Below are positions 1 to 9,903 of a DNA stretch of 64,000 nt, piece by piece (position 1 is the stretch's first letter; the number at the start of each line of letters is the position of its first letter). Location of the stretch: positions 1-64,000 of the forward strand of contig JAFZYY010000009.1 in NCBI GenBank assembly GCA_017616015.1, in the 5' to 3' direction. The translations under genes were made by a program, and so were the position numbers. The notes under the pieces were generated by a model. That model was not told the origin of the DNA and did not search any database. It saw only the letters and a list, made by a program, of their open reading frames with translations. This stretch comes from Alphaproteobacteria bacterium (GTDB taxonomy: Bacteria; Pseudomonadota; Alphaproteobacteria; CAAGCB01; CAG-977).

Positions 1-145
1 TAGACCTGTCCGACCCGTTTACGGGCAGCAAGTAACAAAATGCGCCTGCCAGACCGTTGTACGCCGTTTAGGCGTCGCTAGTAGCATGAGGGCTACGCCC
101 GTCCTGTGAAGTACCACGCGCTAGGCGCGTGGGTGTCTATTCTAA
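1..145 (+). mobile_element. Probable right end of an IS200/IS605-type (TnpB) element, omegaRNA-like
   Basis: Four compact hairpins follow each other: 14-25 (CCCG/CGGG), 61-75 (ACGCC/GGCGT), 81-96 (GTAGC/GCTAC) and 114-132 (CCACGCG/CGCGTGG with loop CTAGG). No protein frame explains them. Elements of the IS200/IS605 family end in a subterminal hairpin of the last kind, and the RNA spanning the 3' part of tnpB and this right end is the guide RNA scaffold. The TAG at 1-3 could be the stop of a tnpB lying outside the window. I infer the family from shape only, without a match search. A different structured RNA is possible. Confidence 0.42.
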
Positions 146-209
146 TTCCGTATCGGACGTTTTTTTACGTTTTTGCACGCTAAACCGCGTTGACTTTCCA
201 AACGCCCGG

Positions 210-1892
210 TTATTTCCGCACAAGCGGTTTGTATTTCACGCGGTGCGGCTGGTCGGCGTCGGCGCCCAAGCGGCGCTTTTTATCCGCTTCATATTCTTCG
301 TAGTTGCCTTCAAACCATTCGACGTGGCTGTCGCCTTCAAATGCCAGAATGTGCGTCGCGATGCGGTCAAGGAACCAGCGGTCATGCGACGTAACGACGG
401 CGCAACCCGGAAACGCCTGCAACGCCTGTTCCAAAGCCCGGAGCGTGTCGACGTCCAGATCGTTCGTCGGTTCGTCCAGCAGAATGACGTTTGCGCCGGA
501 TTTCAGCATTTTTGCCATGTGAACGCGGTTGCGTTCCCCGCCGGACAGCTGACCGACCTTTTTCTGTTGATCGGAGCCTTTGAAGTTGAACTGTCCGACA
601 TAAGCGCGGGACTGGACTTTGCGCTTGCCTAAAACGATCTCGTCCTGTCCCTGCGAGATTTCTTCCCAAACGGTTTTATTCGGGTCGAGCGCGTCGCGGC
701 TTTGATCGACATAACCCAACTGTACGGTTTCTCCAATTCTGAAGTCGCCGGAATCGGGTGTTTCCTGTCCGGTAATCATACGCATCAAAGTTGTTTTTCC
801 CGCGCCGTTCGGACCAATCACGCCGATAATGCCGCCGGGGGGGAGTTTGAAGGATAAATCGTCAATCAGCAAACGGTCGCCGTAACCTTTGGAAACGTTT
901 TTGGCCTCGATGACCAGATCGCCCAGACGCGGGCAGGGCGGAATAACGATTTGAGCGTTCTGAACGGCCTCTTTATCCGCTTCGTTGACCAAAGCGTCAA
1001 AAGCCTGAATACGGGCTTTGCTTTTCGCCTGACGGGCACGCGGGCTTTGCCGGATCCATTCCAGTTCCTGTTTGATTGTGCGCTGGCGGGCGGATTCTTC
1101 CTTGGCTTCCTGAGCCAGACGTTTTTCCTTCTGTTCCAGCCAGGAGGAGTAGTTGCCCTCATAGGGGATACCTTCGCCGCGGTCAAGCTCTAAAATCCAA
1201 CCGGTAACATTGTCTAAGAAATAACGGTCGTGCGTAACCATGACCACCGTTCCCGGATAGTCATGCAGATGCTGTTGCAACCACGCGACGGATTCCGCGT
1301 CCAGATGGTTCGTCGGTTCGTCCAGCAACAAAAGGTCGGGCTTTGACAGCAACAGACGGCACAAAGCGACGCGGCGCTTTTCGCCACCGGACAGCTTCGT
1401 CACGTCGGCGTCGGCAGGCGGACAGCGCAGGGCGTCCATCGCGATTTCGATCGTGCGTTCCAGATCCCAGCCGTTGCAGGCGTCGATTTTTTCCTGCAAT
1501 TCCGCTTGTTCGGCAATCAAAGAGTTCATTTCATCGTCGGACATTTCCTCGCCGAATTTCATTGAAAGCTCTTCAAACCGTTTCAGCAAATCGCGCGTTT
1601 CGCCGCAGCCGTCCATCACGTTTTCCATAACGGTTTTCTTCGGATCCAACTGCGGTTCCTGCGGCAGGTAGCCGACGCTGGCGCCTTCGGCCGCCCAGGC
1701 TTCGCCGTTGAATTCGGTTTCGATGCCGGCCATGATTTTCAACAGCGTGGATTTTCCCGCGCCGTTTGCGCCCAACACGCCGATTTTCGCCCCCGGAAAG
1801 AAAGACAGCCAGATGTTGTTCAGCACCTGCTTGCCGCCGGGATAGGTTTTCGACAGGTTTTTCATTACGTAGATGTACTGGTATGAAGCCAT
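210..1892 (-). CDS. ettA: Energy-dependent translational throttle protein EttA (ABC-F ATPase)
   Basis: Cytoplasmic ABC-F protein of 560 residues that binds the ribosomal E site and gates the first steps of elongation according to ATP/ADP level. Two ATPase domains are complete. The first has Walker [10 protein letters not shown] at residues 41-49, signature LSGGEKRR and Walker [13 protein letters not shown]. The second has [17 protein letters not shown] and [10 protein letters not shown]. The linker between them is rich in Arg/Lys/Gln, as in the P-site tRNA interaction motif. The length equals that of E. coli EttA (about 555), and the [11 protein letters not shown] stretch is typical of EttA rather than Uup or YheS. 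The ATG at 1892 has an AGGGCG ribosome site. It is transcribed as a single gene after a degenerate lemA/DUF2207 operon. Confidence 0.95.
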   Translation of the reverse strand: MASYQYIYVMKNLSKTYPGGKQVLNNIWLSFFPGAKIGVLGANGAGKSTLLKIMAGIETEFNGEAWAAEGASVGYLPQEPQLDPKKTVMENVMDGCGETRDLLKRFEELSMKFGEEMSDDEMNSLIAEQAELQEKIDACNGWDLERTIEIAMDALRCPPADADVTKLSGGEKRRVALCRLLLSKPDLLLLDEPTNHLDAESVAWLQQHLHDYPGTVVMVTHDRYFLDNVTGWILELDRGEGIPYEGNYSSWLEQKEKRLAQEAKEESARQRTIKQELEWIRQSPRARQAKSKARIQAFDALVNEADKEAVQNAQIVIPPCPRLGDLVIEAKNVSKGYGDRLLIDDLSFKLPPGGIIGVIGPNGAGKTTLMRMITGQETPDSGDFRIGETVQLGYVDQSRDALDPNKTVWEEISQGQDEIVLGKRKVQSRAYVGQFNFKGSDQQKKVGQLSGGERNRVHMAKMLKSGANVILLDEPTNDLDVDTLRALEQALQAFPGCAVVTSHDRWFLDRIATHILAFEGDSHVEWFEGNYEEYEADKKRRLGADADQPHRVKYKPLVRK

Positions 1893-1964
1893 GATCGCCC
1901 TCGTTAAAATGAATTGAAGTCTTGTTTATATCAGATACGGAAAGCCGTTCAAAGCAAAATCAAC

Positions 1965-2024
1965 GACCGCCGCGGAGGGAAGAAAAAAGAAAACAAGTAA
2001 ACGGGAAACTTTTTCTGTTTTTTC
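1965..2024 (-). pseudogene. 5' relic of a fourth DUF2207 paralogue
   Basis: Read on the minus strand, the sequence just after the ancestral stop of the third DUF2207 copy (TAG at 2026-2024) runs A-rich spacer, then AAAAAGTTT, then a T-rich stretch. It aligns by eye with the first 45 or so bases of the copy starting at 5495 (codons for [12 protein letters not shown]). The start codon is replaced (ACAG where the other junctions have ATG) and homology fades towards 1965. It is therefore the signal-peptide-coding remnant of a gene once placed directly downstream in the operon. No open frame remains. Confidence 0.6.
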
Positions 2025-2045
2025 TAGAGACCGCCTCCGAATAAG

Positions 2046-3740
2046 TCATCGAAAAAGCTTCGGCCTCTTCTTTTCCCCAACTCTATACGGGGGGGGAGGA
2101 GAGCAGGCCAGAGAAAGGATCGTATTCATCTGACTGAGCAGATTCATGGAAAAACGTCCGGCAAACCAATCCGGTTGATAGGCTCTTCCGGTAGTTAATT
2201 TCATTTTTGCTTCCCATTCTTTTTCCAGACCGAGCAAAACGACATAGGGCAACAGTTCTTCCATGCTTTTAAAATTGACTCCTTTGGGCAAAGTCTTGTC
2301 GTCGGATTTTAAGAACATTTTAATTCCGTCCAGACAGGCAATGATGCGCATTCCTTCGTATGTCGGGCGAATGATCAAAAACGAATAAAAAATCAAAGCG
2401 ATGACGGATAGTCCGAAAAACAAAAAGACCGTTTTCAGTTCCGGATCCGTGTGGCAACTGAGAATAGCTTCACTAAGGAAAAGAAAGAAAAAGAAGGAAA
2501 TTCCTCCTAATGACAGGGGAGGAATCTTTTTTGCGGCCAGTCCCTTCAGGAGCCGTTTTCCCGAAGGAAGACCGACATATAACAGAATTCCGAAAAATCC
2601 GGGTTCCCGGGGTTCTATGGGAAGGCTTAAAGCGGTCACCAGTGCCAAAAGCAAAAGGCTGCCTAAAAAAACAAACAGCGTGTTTGAAGTAAAATATTTT
2701 TTCTCCGCCTGTTTTTTAAGATCTTCAGAAAGATTTAGCATGAGACGTTCCGTCTTTGCGGAATACTTATCAACGATAAGCAAAGGAAATGTCAGGGAAT
2801 GCTCAAATGTTATTTCGTCTTCGTTTTGTGCTTCCCGTGCTTTGATGACTTTTATCAATCCGTTGTTAAATTCGAATTTCAAAAAACCGGACAATCCTTT
2901 TTGCAACAGAGAAGCCGCCAGACAGCCTTCTTTGTTATGTCCGTAGGAATATATCCACCCCGCCAATGCCGGCGTTAAACCGGACGGCCCTCGAATTTTA
3001 GGAAGAACGGTTCCTTCCGTCGGATCGCGCCCGAATAAAAACCAGGTGACAAGCATATATGCGACCAGAATCAACGCGGCATACAGCACGGATCGTTCCA
3101 CGGGAAGCCGCGCTGCGGCGATTAAACCTTTATCAAAGCGGACGTCAATAGTTAGTTCTTCGCCTGCTTGCAGATCCGATGACCAGAAAACGCCCGTTTC
3201 GGGATCATAATTGCAGGGCGTTTTTTTGAATCCCTGAATATATCCAGAGTACTTAACCGCTTCAGCGCCTTGAGGCAGGACGATTTTGGCCGCGGCTTGT
3301 TCTATCGGGAAATCCCATTTTCCCGTTACGTTCCAATAAATCTCGTCGTATTTTCTGAAGTTTGAAATAACGTTGTCTGCCCGATACGTTATTTCAAAGG
3401 TATACAGTCCGTCATGCGGCAGATTGATATAAACGTTTAGAAAAGGTATGCAGTGTCTTCTGTATTGATATTTGCAACCTTTTACCACGGAAGACGACGC
3501 TTCTTTGCCGCCGTGTCTGACGGAAATAACCGAATAATCCGTTGTTCTTGTTATGGGCAGACTGCGGTAAAAACGGCCATTGATTTGCCGGCCTTCGCTG
3601 TTGACGGTAATTTTTTCCGTTACGAGGACGGAGCCGTCGGACTGCACGTGAATATCGGAATGGAAATTCTTGATCGTTTCCTCCGCAACGGCCGCGAAAG
3701 GAAGAAAAGAAAAAACAAGTAAAAGAAAAAAATATTTCAT
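2046..3740 (-). CDS. DUF2207 membrane protein, copy C (C-terminus frameshifted)
   Basis: Third tandem DUF2207 protein, 564 residues. It has a signal peptide ending near AVA at 17-19, an extracytoplasmic DUF2207 domain (about 20-210, with the motif [15 protein letters not shown]), a membrane segment near 218-235 and two or three more in 350-460. It is about half identical by eye to the two upstream copies. It lacks their Gly-rich tail: after a C8 tract (plus-strand G8 at 2089-2096) the frame runs into a short basic tail. Removing one C restores a frame ending in FGGGL and a TAG at 2026-2024, which aligns with the stop of the other copies. This indicates a recent frameshift or a switchable C-terminus. 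Molecular function is unknown; family members occur beside LemA proteins. Confidence 0.82.
   Translation of the reverse strand: MKYFFLLLVFSFLPFAAVAEETIKNFHSDIHVQSDGSVLVTEKITVNSEGRQINGRFYRSLPITRTTDYSVISVRHGGKEASSSVVKGCKYQYRRHCIPFLNVYINLPHDGLYTFEITYRADNVISNFRKYDEIYWNVTGKWDFPIEQAAAKIVLPQGAEAVKYSGYIQGFKKTPCNYDPETGVFWSSDLQAGEELTIDVRFDKGLIAAARLPVERSVLYAALILVAYMLVTWFLFGRDPTEGTVLPKIRGPSGLTPALAGWIYSYGHNKEGCLAASLLQKGLSGFLKFEFNNGLIKVIKAREAQNEDEITFEHSLTFPLLIVDKYSAKTERLMLNLSEDLKKQAEKKYFTSNTLFVFLGSLLLLALVTALSLPIEPREPGFFGILLYVGLPSGKRLLKGLAAKKIPPLSLGGISFFFFLFLSEAILSCHTDPELKTVFLFFGLSVIALIFYSFLIIRPTYEGMRIIACLDGIKMFLKSDDKTLPKGVNFKSMEELLPYVVLLGLEKEWEAKMKLTTGRAYQPDWFAGRFSMNLLSQMNTILSLACSPPPPYRVGEKKRPKLFR
2089..2096 (+). 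repeat. G8 homopolymer tract in the 3' end of DUF2207 copy C
   Basis: Eight G on the plus strand (eight C in the coding strand) at exactly the point where the reading frame leaves the ancestral Gly-rich C-terminal frame. Seven C would give an ending FGGGL at 2024. The flank GTATA on the coding strand is shared with the C9 tract at 55476-55484. Confidence 0.75.
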
Positions 3741-3746
3741 CTTTTT

Positions 3747-5495
3747 CTAACGGCCGCCGCCTCCTCCGCCGCCGAAGCCGCCGCCCGAATGTCCGCCGCC
3801 GTCCGATCCGCTGTGCGAACGGCTTGAGCCGTCGGATACATGAGGAGAAGCGCAGGCTTTGGATACGCAGGAATGAATTTTATCGAAACTGCGTGCCGAA
3901 AAATGCTTGTCGTCGTACCAATCCGGCTGATATGTCGCGCCTTCCAGTATCTGTTTCATTTTCGCTTCCCATTGTTTTTTCAGTCCCAGCAGAAAAGCGT
4001 AAGGCAACAGTGATTCCATTTTTTTGAAATCGACTTCTTTGGTTGAAGACGGATCCGTTGCTTTTAAAAACATTTTAATTCCGTCCAGATGAGCGATGAT
4101 TTGCACACCTTCATCGGTCGGACGAATAATCAGACGGGAATAAATCAGCAAAGCGACAAAGGAGAATATATAGAAAAAAGCGATTATTCTTGCTTCCGGA
4201 AAGCTGAGCATGACGCTTATGATCATTGTGCTGAACTGAAAGCAGATAAAACTAAGAATAAGTTTTAAAAAAGAAAATCCGTCTTTTGTATAAAAGGAAA
4301 TAATTCCTTTTCCGGCAGGAATGAAAAGAAGTGTACAAATTCCCGCCAGAAACGCCAAATTCAGTTCGTCGGCCAGAAAGTACAGTCCGACCGTCAGCGC
4401 CAAAGCCAGAACGCCCCCCCGAAAAAACCACGGCGTATTGGTTATGAAATACTGCTCGCCGCGTTGTTTTAATGTGGTTTTAAACAGATCCATGAAGTGA
4501 TGGAGTGTTGAAGAATATCTGTTTGCTAAAGACAGAGGAAACTTCAGATTTTTCTCAAACATTCTTTCTTCGTCGGTTTTGGCTTTGCGTACTTTTTCGA
4601 TTTTCAGGCCTTTTTTTTCTTCTATTTTGAAAAAGCCCGATACGCCACCTTCCAACAAAGAGGCCGCCAGATAATCTTTGTTTCGGCCGTGGAAATAGAT
4701 CCAACACGCCAGAGCGGCTGACAGATTGGGAATTCCGCGGAATCTGGGCATGACAGCGTCTTTTTCGGAAACATGCCCGAACAAATACCATGTGATCAGC
4801 AGATAAGCCCCCATAATTAAAGCGGCATATCTGACGTATTTATCCAAAGGCGGAGGAGAAGGCCGTGTCGCGGTAAAGCCTTTGTCAAAGCCGACGGCAA
4901 CCGTCAATCCTTCGCCGCTGTCCAGATCGGAGGCCGAAAAAACGCCTGTTTCGGGATCATAATCGCTCGGCGTTTCGGATCCGTAAGGACCGACATATCC
5001 CGCATGTTGGACTTCTTTGGCTCCTTCAGGCAGAAAAACTTTGGCAGAGGCGCGCTCTATCGGGAAAATCCATTCGTTGCCCGTGACGTTCCAATAAATT
5101 TCGTCGTAATTATCAAACCCTAAAATGACGTTGGAAGCCTGATAAGTGATTTCAAACGTATACAGTCCGTTTCGGGGCAGGTAATCGTCGTTTCCCGTGT
5201 TAATTCTGAAATAACGTCCGACTCTTTCCGTAAAATAAGACTCTTCTTCTCCGTCGCGTCTGACGGAAACAACCGAATAGCGGACGCCTTTTGTTCTTGG
5301 CAGATCGCGATAGATGCCGCGCCTGATTTTGTTGCCTTCGCGGTTGACGGTGATACTTTCGGTGACAAGAACGGAACCGTCGGTTTGCACCAGAATATCG
5401 GAATGAAAATCTTTAATCGTTTCCGAGGCGAAAACTGCGGAAGGAATTGAAAAAAGAACAAAAAAGAAAATAAGTAAACGAAAAACTTTTTTCAT
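3747..5495 (-). CDS. DUF2207 membrane protein, copy B
   Basis: 582 residues. Signal peptide ([15 protein letters not shown], cut after VFA near 23), a DUF2207 domain of about 190 residues containing the conserved [17 protein letters not shown], a membrane helix near 225-242, further hydrophobic segments at roughly 345-375 and 395-430, and a C-terminal tail rich in Ser/Gly/His ending in seven Gly and Arg. The N-terminal 200 residues are nearly identical to copy A, which implies recent duplication or gene conversion. Spacing to copy A is 6 bases and to copy C 6 bases, so all sit in one lemA operon. The Gly-rich tail is common in DUF2207 proteins, but its role is unknown to me. A coding C7 run lies at 4414-4420. 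Confidence 0.87.
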   Translation of the reverse strand: MKKVFRLLIFFFVLFSIPSAVFASETIKDFHSDILVQTDGSVLVTESITVNREGNKIRRGIYRDLPRTKGVRYSVVSVRRDGEEESYFTERVGRYFRINTGNDDYLPRNGLYTFEITYQASNVILGFDNYDEIYWNVTGNEWIFPIERASAKVFLPEGAKEVQHAGYVGPYGSETPSDYDPETGVFSASDLDSGEGLTVAVGFDKGFTATRPSPPPLDKYVRYAALIMGAYLLITWYLFGHVSEKDAVMPRFRGIPNLSAALACWIYFHGRNKDYLAASLLEGGVSGFFKIEEKKGLKIEKVRKAKTDEERMFEKNLKFPLSLANRYSSTLHHFMDLFKTTLKQRGEQYFITNTPWFFRGGVLALALTVGLYFLADELNLAFLAGICTLLFIPAGKGIISFYTKDGFSFLKLILSFICFQFSTMIISVMLSFPEARIIAFFYIFSFVALLIYSRLIIRPTDEGVQIIAHLDGIKMFLKATDPSSTKEVDFKKMESLLPYAFLLGLKKQWEAKMKQILEGATYQPDWYDDKHFSARSFDKIHSCVSKACASPHVSDGSSRSHSGSDGGGHSGGGFGGGGGGGR

Positions 5496-5501
5496 CTTTT
5501 T

Positions 5502-7226
5502 CTAACGGCCGCCGCCGCCCCCGCCGCCGAAGCCGCCGCCCGAAAAGCCCCCGCCGCCCGATCCGGATTTGGACGGACGGGTGCAGGATTTGGATACGGT
5601 CGATTGCATATTGCTGAAACTGCGCGATGAAAAATGACGGCCGCAATACCAGGTCGGTTTGTATACCGCGCCGGCTAAAGCGATTTTCATTTTTGCTTCC
5701 CATTCTTTTTCCAGGCCGAGCAGAAAAGCGTAAGGTAGCAATTCTTCCATTTTGCCTGTATTAACGCCGCTGGGCAAAGTCGGTTCAACGGCTTTTAAAA
5801 ACATTTTGATTCCGTCTATATGGGCGATGACTTGCATGCCTTCGTAAGTGGGGCGAATGATTAAATAGGAATAAACAAGCAAAGAAATACAAGACAAAAT
5901 ATAAAAAATAACGATGACTCTCGTTTCGGGAATTTCTGCCGTAATTCCCATCGTCATTACGCTGAAATGAAAACTGACAAACCCCAAAATAAAAAGAGAG
6001 GAAAAAGGAAACTTTCCGGCTGTTAAACCGGATATCAGCGCTTTGCCGGCGGGAATGAAAAAGAGCAGATAAAAGCCCATTATGCCCGCTAAGGGAAGCT
6101 CTCCCGCCAGGAAACACAAGCCGGCCGTTAACGCCAAAGTCAAAACACACCCCAAAACCAGCCATAGTGTGTTGGACGTGAAATACTGTTCGCCGGCCTT
6201 CTGTTTTAAAAATTTTTCGAAATCGTTCATAAAGCGTTCCATTGCCGGAGAATATTTTTCTTTAAGAGTTAATGGAAAGCTCAGATTATTCTCAAACATC
6301 TTTTCTTCGCCGCTTTTGGCGGGACGTATTTTGTCAATTGTCAATCCGGAATTATCTTTTATCCGAAAGAAACCGGACACGCCGCCTTGCAATAAAGCGG
6401 CGGCCAGGCAACCCGCTCTGTTATGTCCGTAGGAATAAATCCAACCGGCCTGAGCGGCCGTTAAGTTGGTCAGTCCGTGATATCTGGGCATGATCGCGTC
6501 TTTTTCGGGATCGCGTCCGAACAAATACCAGGTAAATAACAGGTAAGCGCCCAATATCAATACGGCATATTCTACATATTTGTTTAAAGGAACGGTTTCC
6601 GCATTTGTTATGGTTACGAACCCCTTGTCAAAGCCGACGGCGACCGTCAGTCCCGATCCGTCGCGCAGATTTGACGCCGAAAAAACACCCGTGTCAAGAT
6701 TGTAATCGCTCGGCGTTTTGGATCCGTAAGAACCGACATATCCGGCACGTTGAATTTCTTTGGCTCCTTCAGGCAGAAAAACTTTGGCGGAAGCGCGCTC
6801 TATCGGAAAAATCCATTCGTTGCCCGTGACGTTCCAATAAATTTCGTCGTAATTATCAAACCCCAAAATAACATTGGAAGCCTGATAAGTGATTTCAAAC
6901 GTATACAGGCCGTTTCGGGGCAGGTAATCGTCGTTTCCCGTGTTAATTCTGAAATAACGTCCGACTCTTTCTGTAAAATAAGGCTCTTTTTCCCCGTCGC
7001 GTCTGACGGAAACAACCGAATAGCGGACGCCTTTTGTTCTTGGCAGGTCGCGATAGATCCCGCGCCGGATTTTGTTGCCTTCGCGGTTGACGGTGATACT
7101 TTCGGTGACAAGAACGGAACCGTCGGTTTGCACCAGAATGTCGGAATGAAAGTTTTTAATCGTTTCCAGTGCAAAAGCCGGCAGGGAAAGAACACAAAAA
7201 ATAAGGAATAAAAAAAGCTTGCGCAT
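5502..7226 (-). CDS. DUF2207 membrane protein, copy A
   Basis: 574 residues, the first DUF2207 gene after lemA. It starts with ATG at 7226, which shares one base with the lemA stop (TAATG), a sign of translational coupling. A signal peptide ends near AFA (17-19). The DUF2207 domain follows (about 20-212), then a membrane segment near 222-240, a soluble stretch, more hydrophobic segments at about 345-375 and 395-440, and a [18 protein letters not shown] tail. LemA with DUF2207 is a recurrent pairing in bacterial envelopes, so a joint cell-envelope role is likely. No catalytic motif is evident. Confidence 0.88.
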   Translation of the reverse strand: MRKLFLFLIFCVLSLPAFALETIKNFHSDILVQTDGSVLVTESITVNREGNKIRRGIYRDLPRTKGVRYSVVSVRRDGEKEPYFTERVGRYFRINTGNDDYLPRNGLYTFEITYQASNVILGFDNYDEIYWNVTGNEWIFPIERASAKVFLPEGAKEIQRAGYVGSYGSKTPSDYNLDTGVFSASNLRDGSGLTVAVGFDKGFVTITNAETVPLNKYVEYAVLILGAYLLFTWYLFGRDPEKDAIMPRYHGLTNLTAAQAGWIYSYGHNRAGCLAAALLQGGVSGFFRIKDNSGLTIDKIRPAKSGEEKMFENNLSFPLTLKEKYSPAMERFMNDFEKFLKQKAGEQYFTSNTLWLVLGCVLTLALTAGLCFLAGELPLAGIMGFYLLFFIPAGKALISGLTAGKFPFSSLFILGFVSFHFSVMTMGITAEIPETRVIVIFYILSCISLLVYSYLIIRPTYEGMQVIAHIDGIKMFLKAVEPTLPSGVNTGKMEELLPYAFLLGLEKEWEAKMKIALAGAVYKPTWYCGRHFSSRSFSNMQSTVSKSCTRPSKSGSGGGGFSGGGFGGGGGGGR

Positions 7227-7777
7227 TAAAACGAGACCTTCACATTTTGTTTTTCGGATTCATCAACTTCGAAGAAGTCTCTTTTGCCGAAACCGTATTT
7301 GGCGGCAATGATGTTTGACGGAAAAGCGTCGATTGCCGTGTTCAGGTCGCGAACGGTGGCATTATAGTACCGTCTGGCGTTTTGCAGGTCGTCCTCGACC
7401 GTGTTCATGGATTGCTGCAATTCAATGAAAGTCGTGTTGGCTTTTAAATCGGGATAGTTTTCGCTTAAAGCAAACAAGGATTTGAGCGTTTGCGCGAATT
7501 CTTTTTCCGCGGCGGCTTTTTCCGCAGGCGTTTGAAGGTTCATTGCCTGATTTCGTTTTTCAATGACTTTGTCAAACGTCGCCTGTTCATGCGCGGCGTA
7601 CCCTTTGACGCAGTTGACCAGATTAGGAATCAAATCGTAACGGCGTTTCAGCTGAACGGAAATGCCGCTCCACCCTTCTTCGGTTTGGTTTTTTAAGCGC
7701 ACTAAACGGTTGTAAATCGAAATCGCGTAAAAAACGGCAAAAATGATGAAAATCAGAACAATGGAAACGGGATTCAT
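7226..7777 (-). CDS. lemA: LemA family protein
   Basis: 183 residues with one N-terminal membrane helix (about 3-19) and then a long helical domain containing the family pattern [19 protein letters not shown]. LemA proteins are membrane-anchored helical-bundle proteins of unclear function. The open frame extends 94 codons further upstream, but that extension has no LemA similarity and runs over the divergent promoter region. The ATG at 7777 has an AAGGA site 8 bases upstream and gives the standard length. First gene of the operon with three DUF2207 genes. Confidence 0.92.
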   Translation of the reverse strand: MNPVSIVLIFIIFAVFYAISIYNRLVRLKNQTEEGWSGISVQLKRRYDLIPNLVNCVKGYAAHEQATFDKVIEKRNQAMNLQTPAEKAAAEKEFAQTLKSLFALSENYPDLKANTTFIELQQSMNTVEDDLQNARRYYNATVRDLNTAIDAFPSNIIAAKYGFGKRDFFEVDESEKQNVKVSF

Positions 7778-7863
7778 GGATATATCCTTCTCTTTATAAA
7801 GAAATGATGATAAAGCATAACAATCTATTAATAAAAAATAAAGAATTATCGGGGACAGAAAAG

Positions 7864-8526
7864 ATGATACAAACAGACGATTCTTTGCGTGTTTTATCCG
7901 GCGCGGCGTTAGGTGTACTGACCTGCAAAGCCGATGTGTTTGAAAGCTCTGCGGAACAGTTAAAAGAGTTCGACAGCCTGATTTCGGAACTGGAAAAACG
8001 GTATTCCGATTTGCCGTTGGTGGCGCAAAATCCGCATATTGCCGCGACGAGGGCGGCATATAAAGCTCTGGGAAAGGATCCGTCCAAATACCGCAATTCC
8101 GCCGAAGCCATGCTACGCCGCATCGCCAAGAAAAACGGCCTGTATCGCGTTAATAACGCGGTGGACGTCAACAACATGATCTCGGTTGAATCGGGATATT
8201 CCTTAGGCTCTTATGACCTGGCCGCAGTTCAGGGACAAATCGTCTGGAAGCGCTCGCCCGACGGGGAAAAGTATCAGGGCATCGGCAAAGACGTGTTGAA
8301 CATAGAACATCTGCCTGCCTTGTATGACGATAAGGGCGTTTTCGGCAATCCGACCAGCGACAGCCGCCGCACGATGATCGAAAACGGGCGGGACAAACGA
8401 TTGCTTTATGTGATTTACGCTTTCGACGACGCGGAAGGGGTACCGCATTGGCTGGACAAGACGGCGGACTTGCTGGAAAAATTCTGCGCCGCGACGATTG
8501 AAACGACGCAGGTTATAAAAGTGTGA
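7864..8526 (+). CDS. B3/B4 tRNA-binding-domain protein (PheT-like editing domain)
   Basis: 220 residues from the ATG at 7864; a start at 7804 or 7807 would add up to 20 poorly fitting residues. The protein resembles the free-standing B3/B4 domain of phenylalanyl-tRNA synthetase beta chain, seen in the stretch AATRAAYKALGKDPSKYRNS, the following LYRVNNAVDVNN, and VFGNPTSDSRRT near residue 170. Such stand-alone proteins are thought to edit tRNA or bind amino acids, but the substrate is unproven. It is divergent from lemA and convergent with the flavoprotein gene, whose stop abuts it with no gap. Confidence 0.83.
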   Translation: MIQTDDSLRVLSGAALGVLTCKADVFESSAEQLKEFDSLISELEKRYSDLPLVAQNPHIAATRAAYKALGKDPSKYRNSAEAMLRRIAKKNGLYRVNNAVDVNNMISVESGYSLGSYDLAAVQGQIVWKRSPDGEKYQGIGKDVLNIEHLPALYDDKGVFGNPTSDSRRTMIENGRDKRLLYVIYAFDDAEGVPHWLDKTADLLEKFCAATIETTQVIKV

Positions 8527-9807
8527 TTAAGAGGCGGATTCGTCTTTTTCCACGCCTTCGATGACGGTGCAGGATTTCGCTTTGTATGTTACGTTCCGGC
8601 TGATCGGGCAGACGGCTTCCTCGATTTCGCCCGTGATCGCCGCGTGCAGTTCGTTCGCCGCGTTTTTGCCGGAAGCGACCGCTTCGACGATCGTCGATCC
8701 GCCGTGACTGCAATCGCCGGCGTAAAGGACTTTTTCCGCTTCCGTTTTCGGATCCGCGATCGAACCGACCGCCATAATGACATGGGCAAATCCGGGGCGT
8801 TTGATCGTTGTTTCGGGAATGTCTTCCAACTTGGCGCCGTTAAACTGCGTTTTACAGGTGTGAAGCGTGTATGTGTCGTTGATTTTTTCAATCTTTTTGA
8901 CGCGCGTCATGGACGTGATGTCCACCATCTTGTCCAACAGCCACTTTCGTTCTTCCATCGTCAGCTTCATATCGGGAATGCGGCGACGGACAAACATTTC
9001 GACAAATTCCGCGCCGTTGTCCCGCGCCGTGACGGCGCAGTCGACCGCGACCGCTCCGCCGCCTAAGACGGCAATGTTTCCGTTTGTTTTAAACTTTTCG
9101 GGAGCGGCCAGATAATCCATAAAAGAAACGGCCAGTTTTTCCCCTGGAATGCCCATTTTTGCCGAATGAGGTTCACCGATGGCAACGATCACACCGTCAT
9201 AGCCGTCTTTCAGCAAATCCACGGGGTTTGCGATACGGTGGTTCATCTGCCAGGTAATGTCGCCGAAAGTTTTGATATATTCCCAGTCTTTTTCGATGAT
9301 TTCGTAGGGCAGGCGGGCGTCGGGGATCAGTTTCGCCGCGCCGCCGACTTTGTCGGCGCCTTCGAACACAGTGACGCTGTATCCTTTGCGCGCCAGAACC
9401 GCGGCGGCCGCCAGACCGGCGGGGCCTGCACCGACGACGGCGACGTTTTTGTTGTTCGGCGCGACTTTTATCGGCGGTTCCAAAGCGCCGAGAGAGCGTG
9501 CTTTTTCCAGAATCGTCGCCTGTACGGCGGGAATTTTGATAGGCACGTCCAAATGCTGGCGGGAGCAGGCTTTCATGCAGAATTGATCGGGGCAGGTCAG
9601 ACCGCACATCTGCCCTAAAGGATTGGCTTTTAAAATAATCGTCGCCGCTTTGCGATACGCTTCGTCCGTATCCTCTTTCGCCGTCGTGATAAAGTCCGCC
9701 GGAGAGCAATTCGCCGGACACGCTTTCATGCACGGCTTTTCGGCGCAATAAAGACAGCGATCCATTTCGGATTTCAGCTGAGCGGTCGTCAAATATAGCT
9801 TCTTCAT
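8527..9807 (-). CDS. PreT/GltD-like NAD(P)-dependent FAD and Fe-S oxidoreductase
   Basis: 426 residues. The N-terminal domain has two Cys clusters (C18, C21, C26, C30 and C68, C72, C77, C81) for two [4Fe-4S] centres, followed by the FAD dinucleotide fold VVGAGPAGLAAAA near 124-136 and a second nucleotide fold VLGGGAVAVDCA near 245. This is the architecture of the small subunit of glutamate synthase and of PreT, the NADH-oxidising subunit of NAD-dependent dihydropyrimidine dehydrogenase. No PreA or GltB partner is adjacent, so the electron acceptor and pathway are open. PreT-like is my best guess because the N-terminal motif MDRCLYCAEKPCMKACP resembles that family. Confidence 0.8.
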   Translation of the reverse strand: MKKLYLTTAQLKSEMDRCLYCAEKPCMKACPANCSPADFITTAKEDTDEAYRKAATIILKANPLGQMCGLTCPDQFCMKACSRQHLDVPIKIPAVQATILEKARSLGALEPPIKVAPNNKNVAVVGAGPAGLAAAAVLARKGYSVTVFEGADKVGGAAKLIPDARLPYEIIEKDWEYIKTFGDITWQMNHRIANPVDLLKDGYDGVIVAIGEPHSAKMGIPGEKLAVSFMDYLAAPEKFKTNGNIAVLGGGAVAVDCAVTARDNGAEFVEMFVRRRIPDMKLTMEERKWLLDKMVDITSMTRVKKIEKINDTYTLHTCKTQFNGAKLEDIPETTIKRPGFAHVIMAVGSIADPKTEAEKVLYAGDCSHGGSTIVEAVASGKNAANELHAAITGEIEEAVCPISRNVTYKAKSCTVIEGVEKDESAS

Positions 9808-9903
9808 AGGCGTTTTCCCGTTAAATAAAAGCCGGATCAGAACAAAACAGGCGGCAGTTTAGCGAATATTGTTTAAAAAGCAAGAATTAATCGGGGATAA
9901 GCT

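Noticed and set aside
129-632. Plus-strand frame at the start of the window
   Set aside because: It runs antisense through ettA, whose motifs are unambiguous. A shadow frame.
4414-4420. C7 tract in DUF2207 copy B as a frameshift site
   Set aside because: The frame on both sides agrees with copy A, so there is no sign of slippage here.
7778-8059. Longer lemA frame with 94 extra N-terminal residues
   Set aside because: The extension overlaps the divergent gene and promoter space and has no LemA similarity. The ATG at 7777 has a ribosome site and gives normal length.
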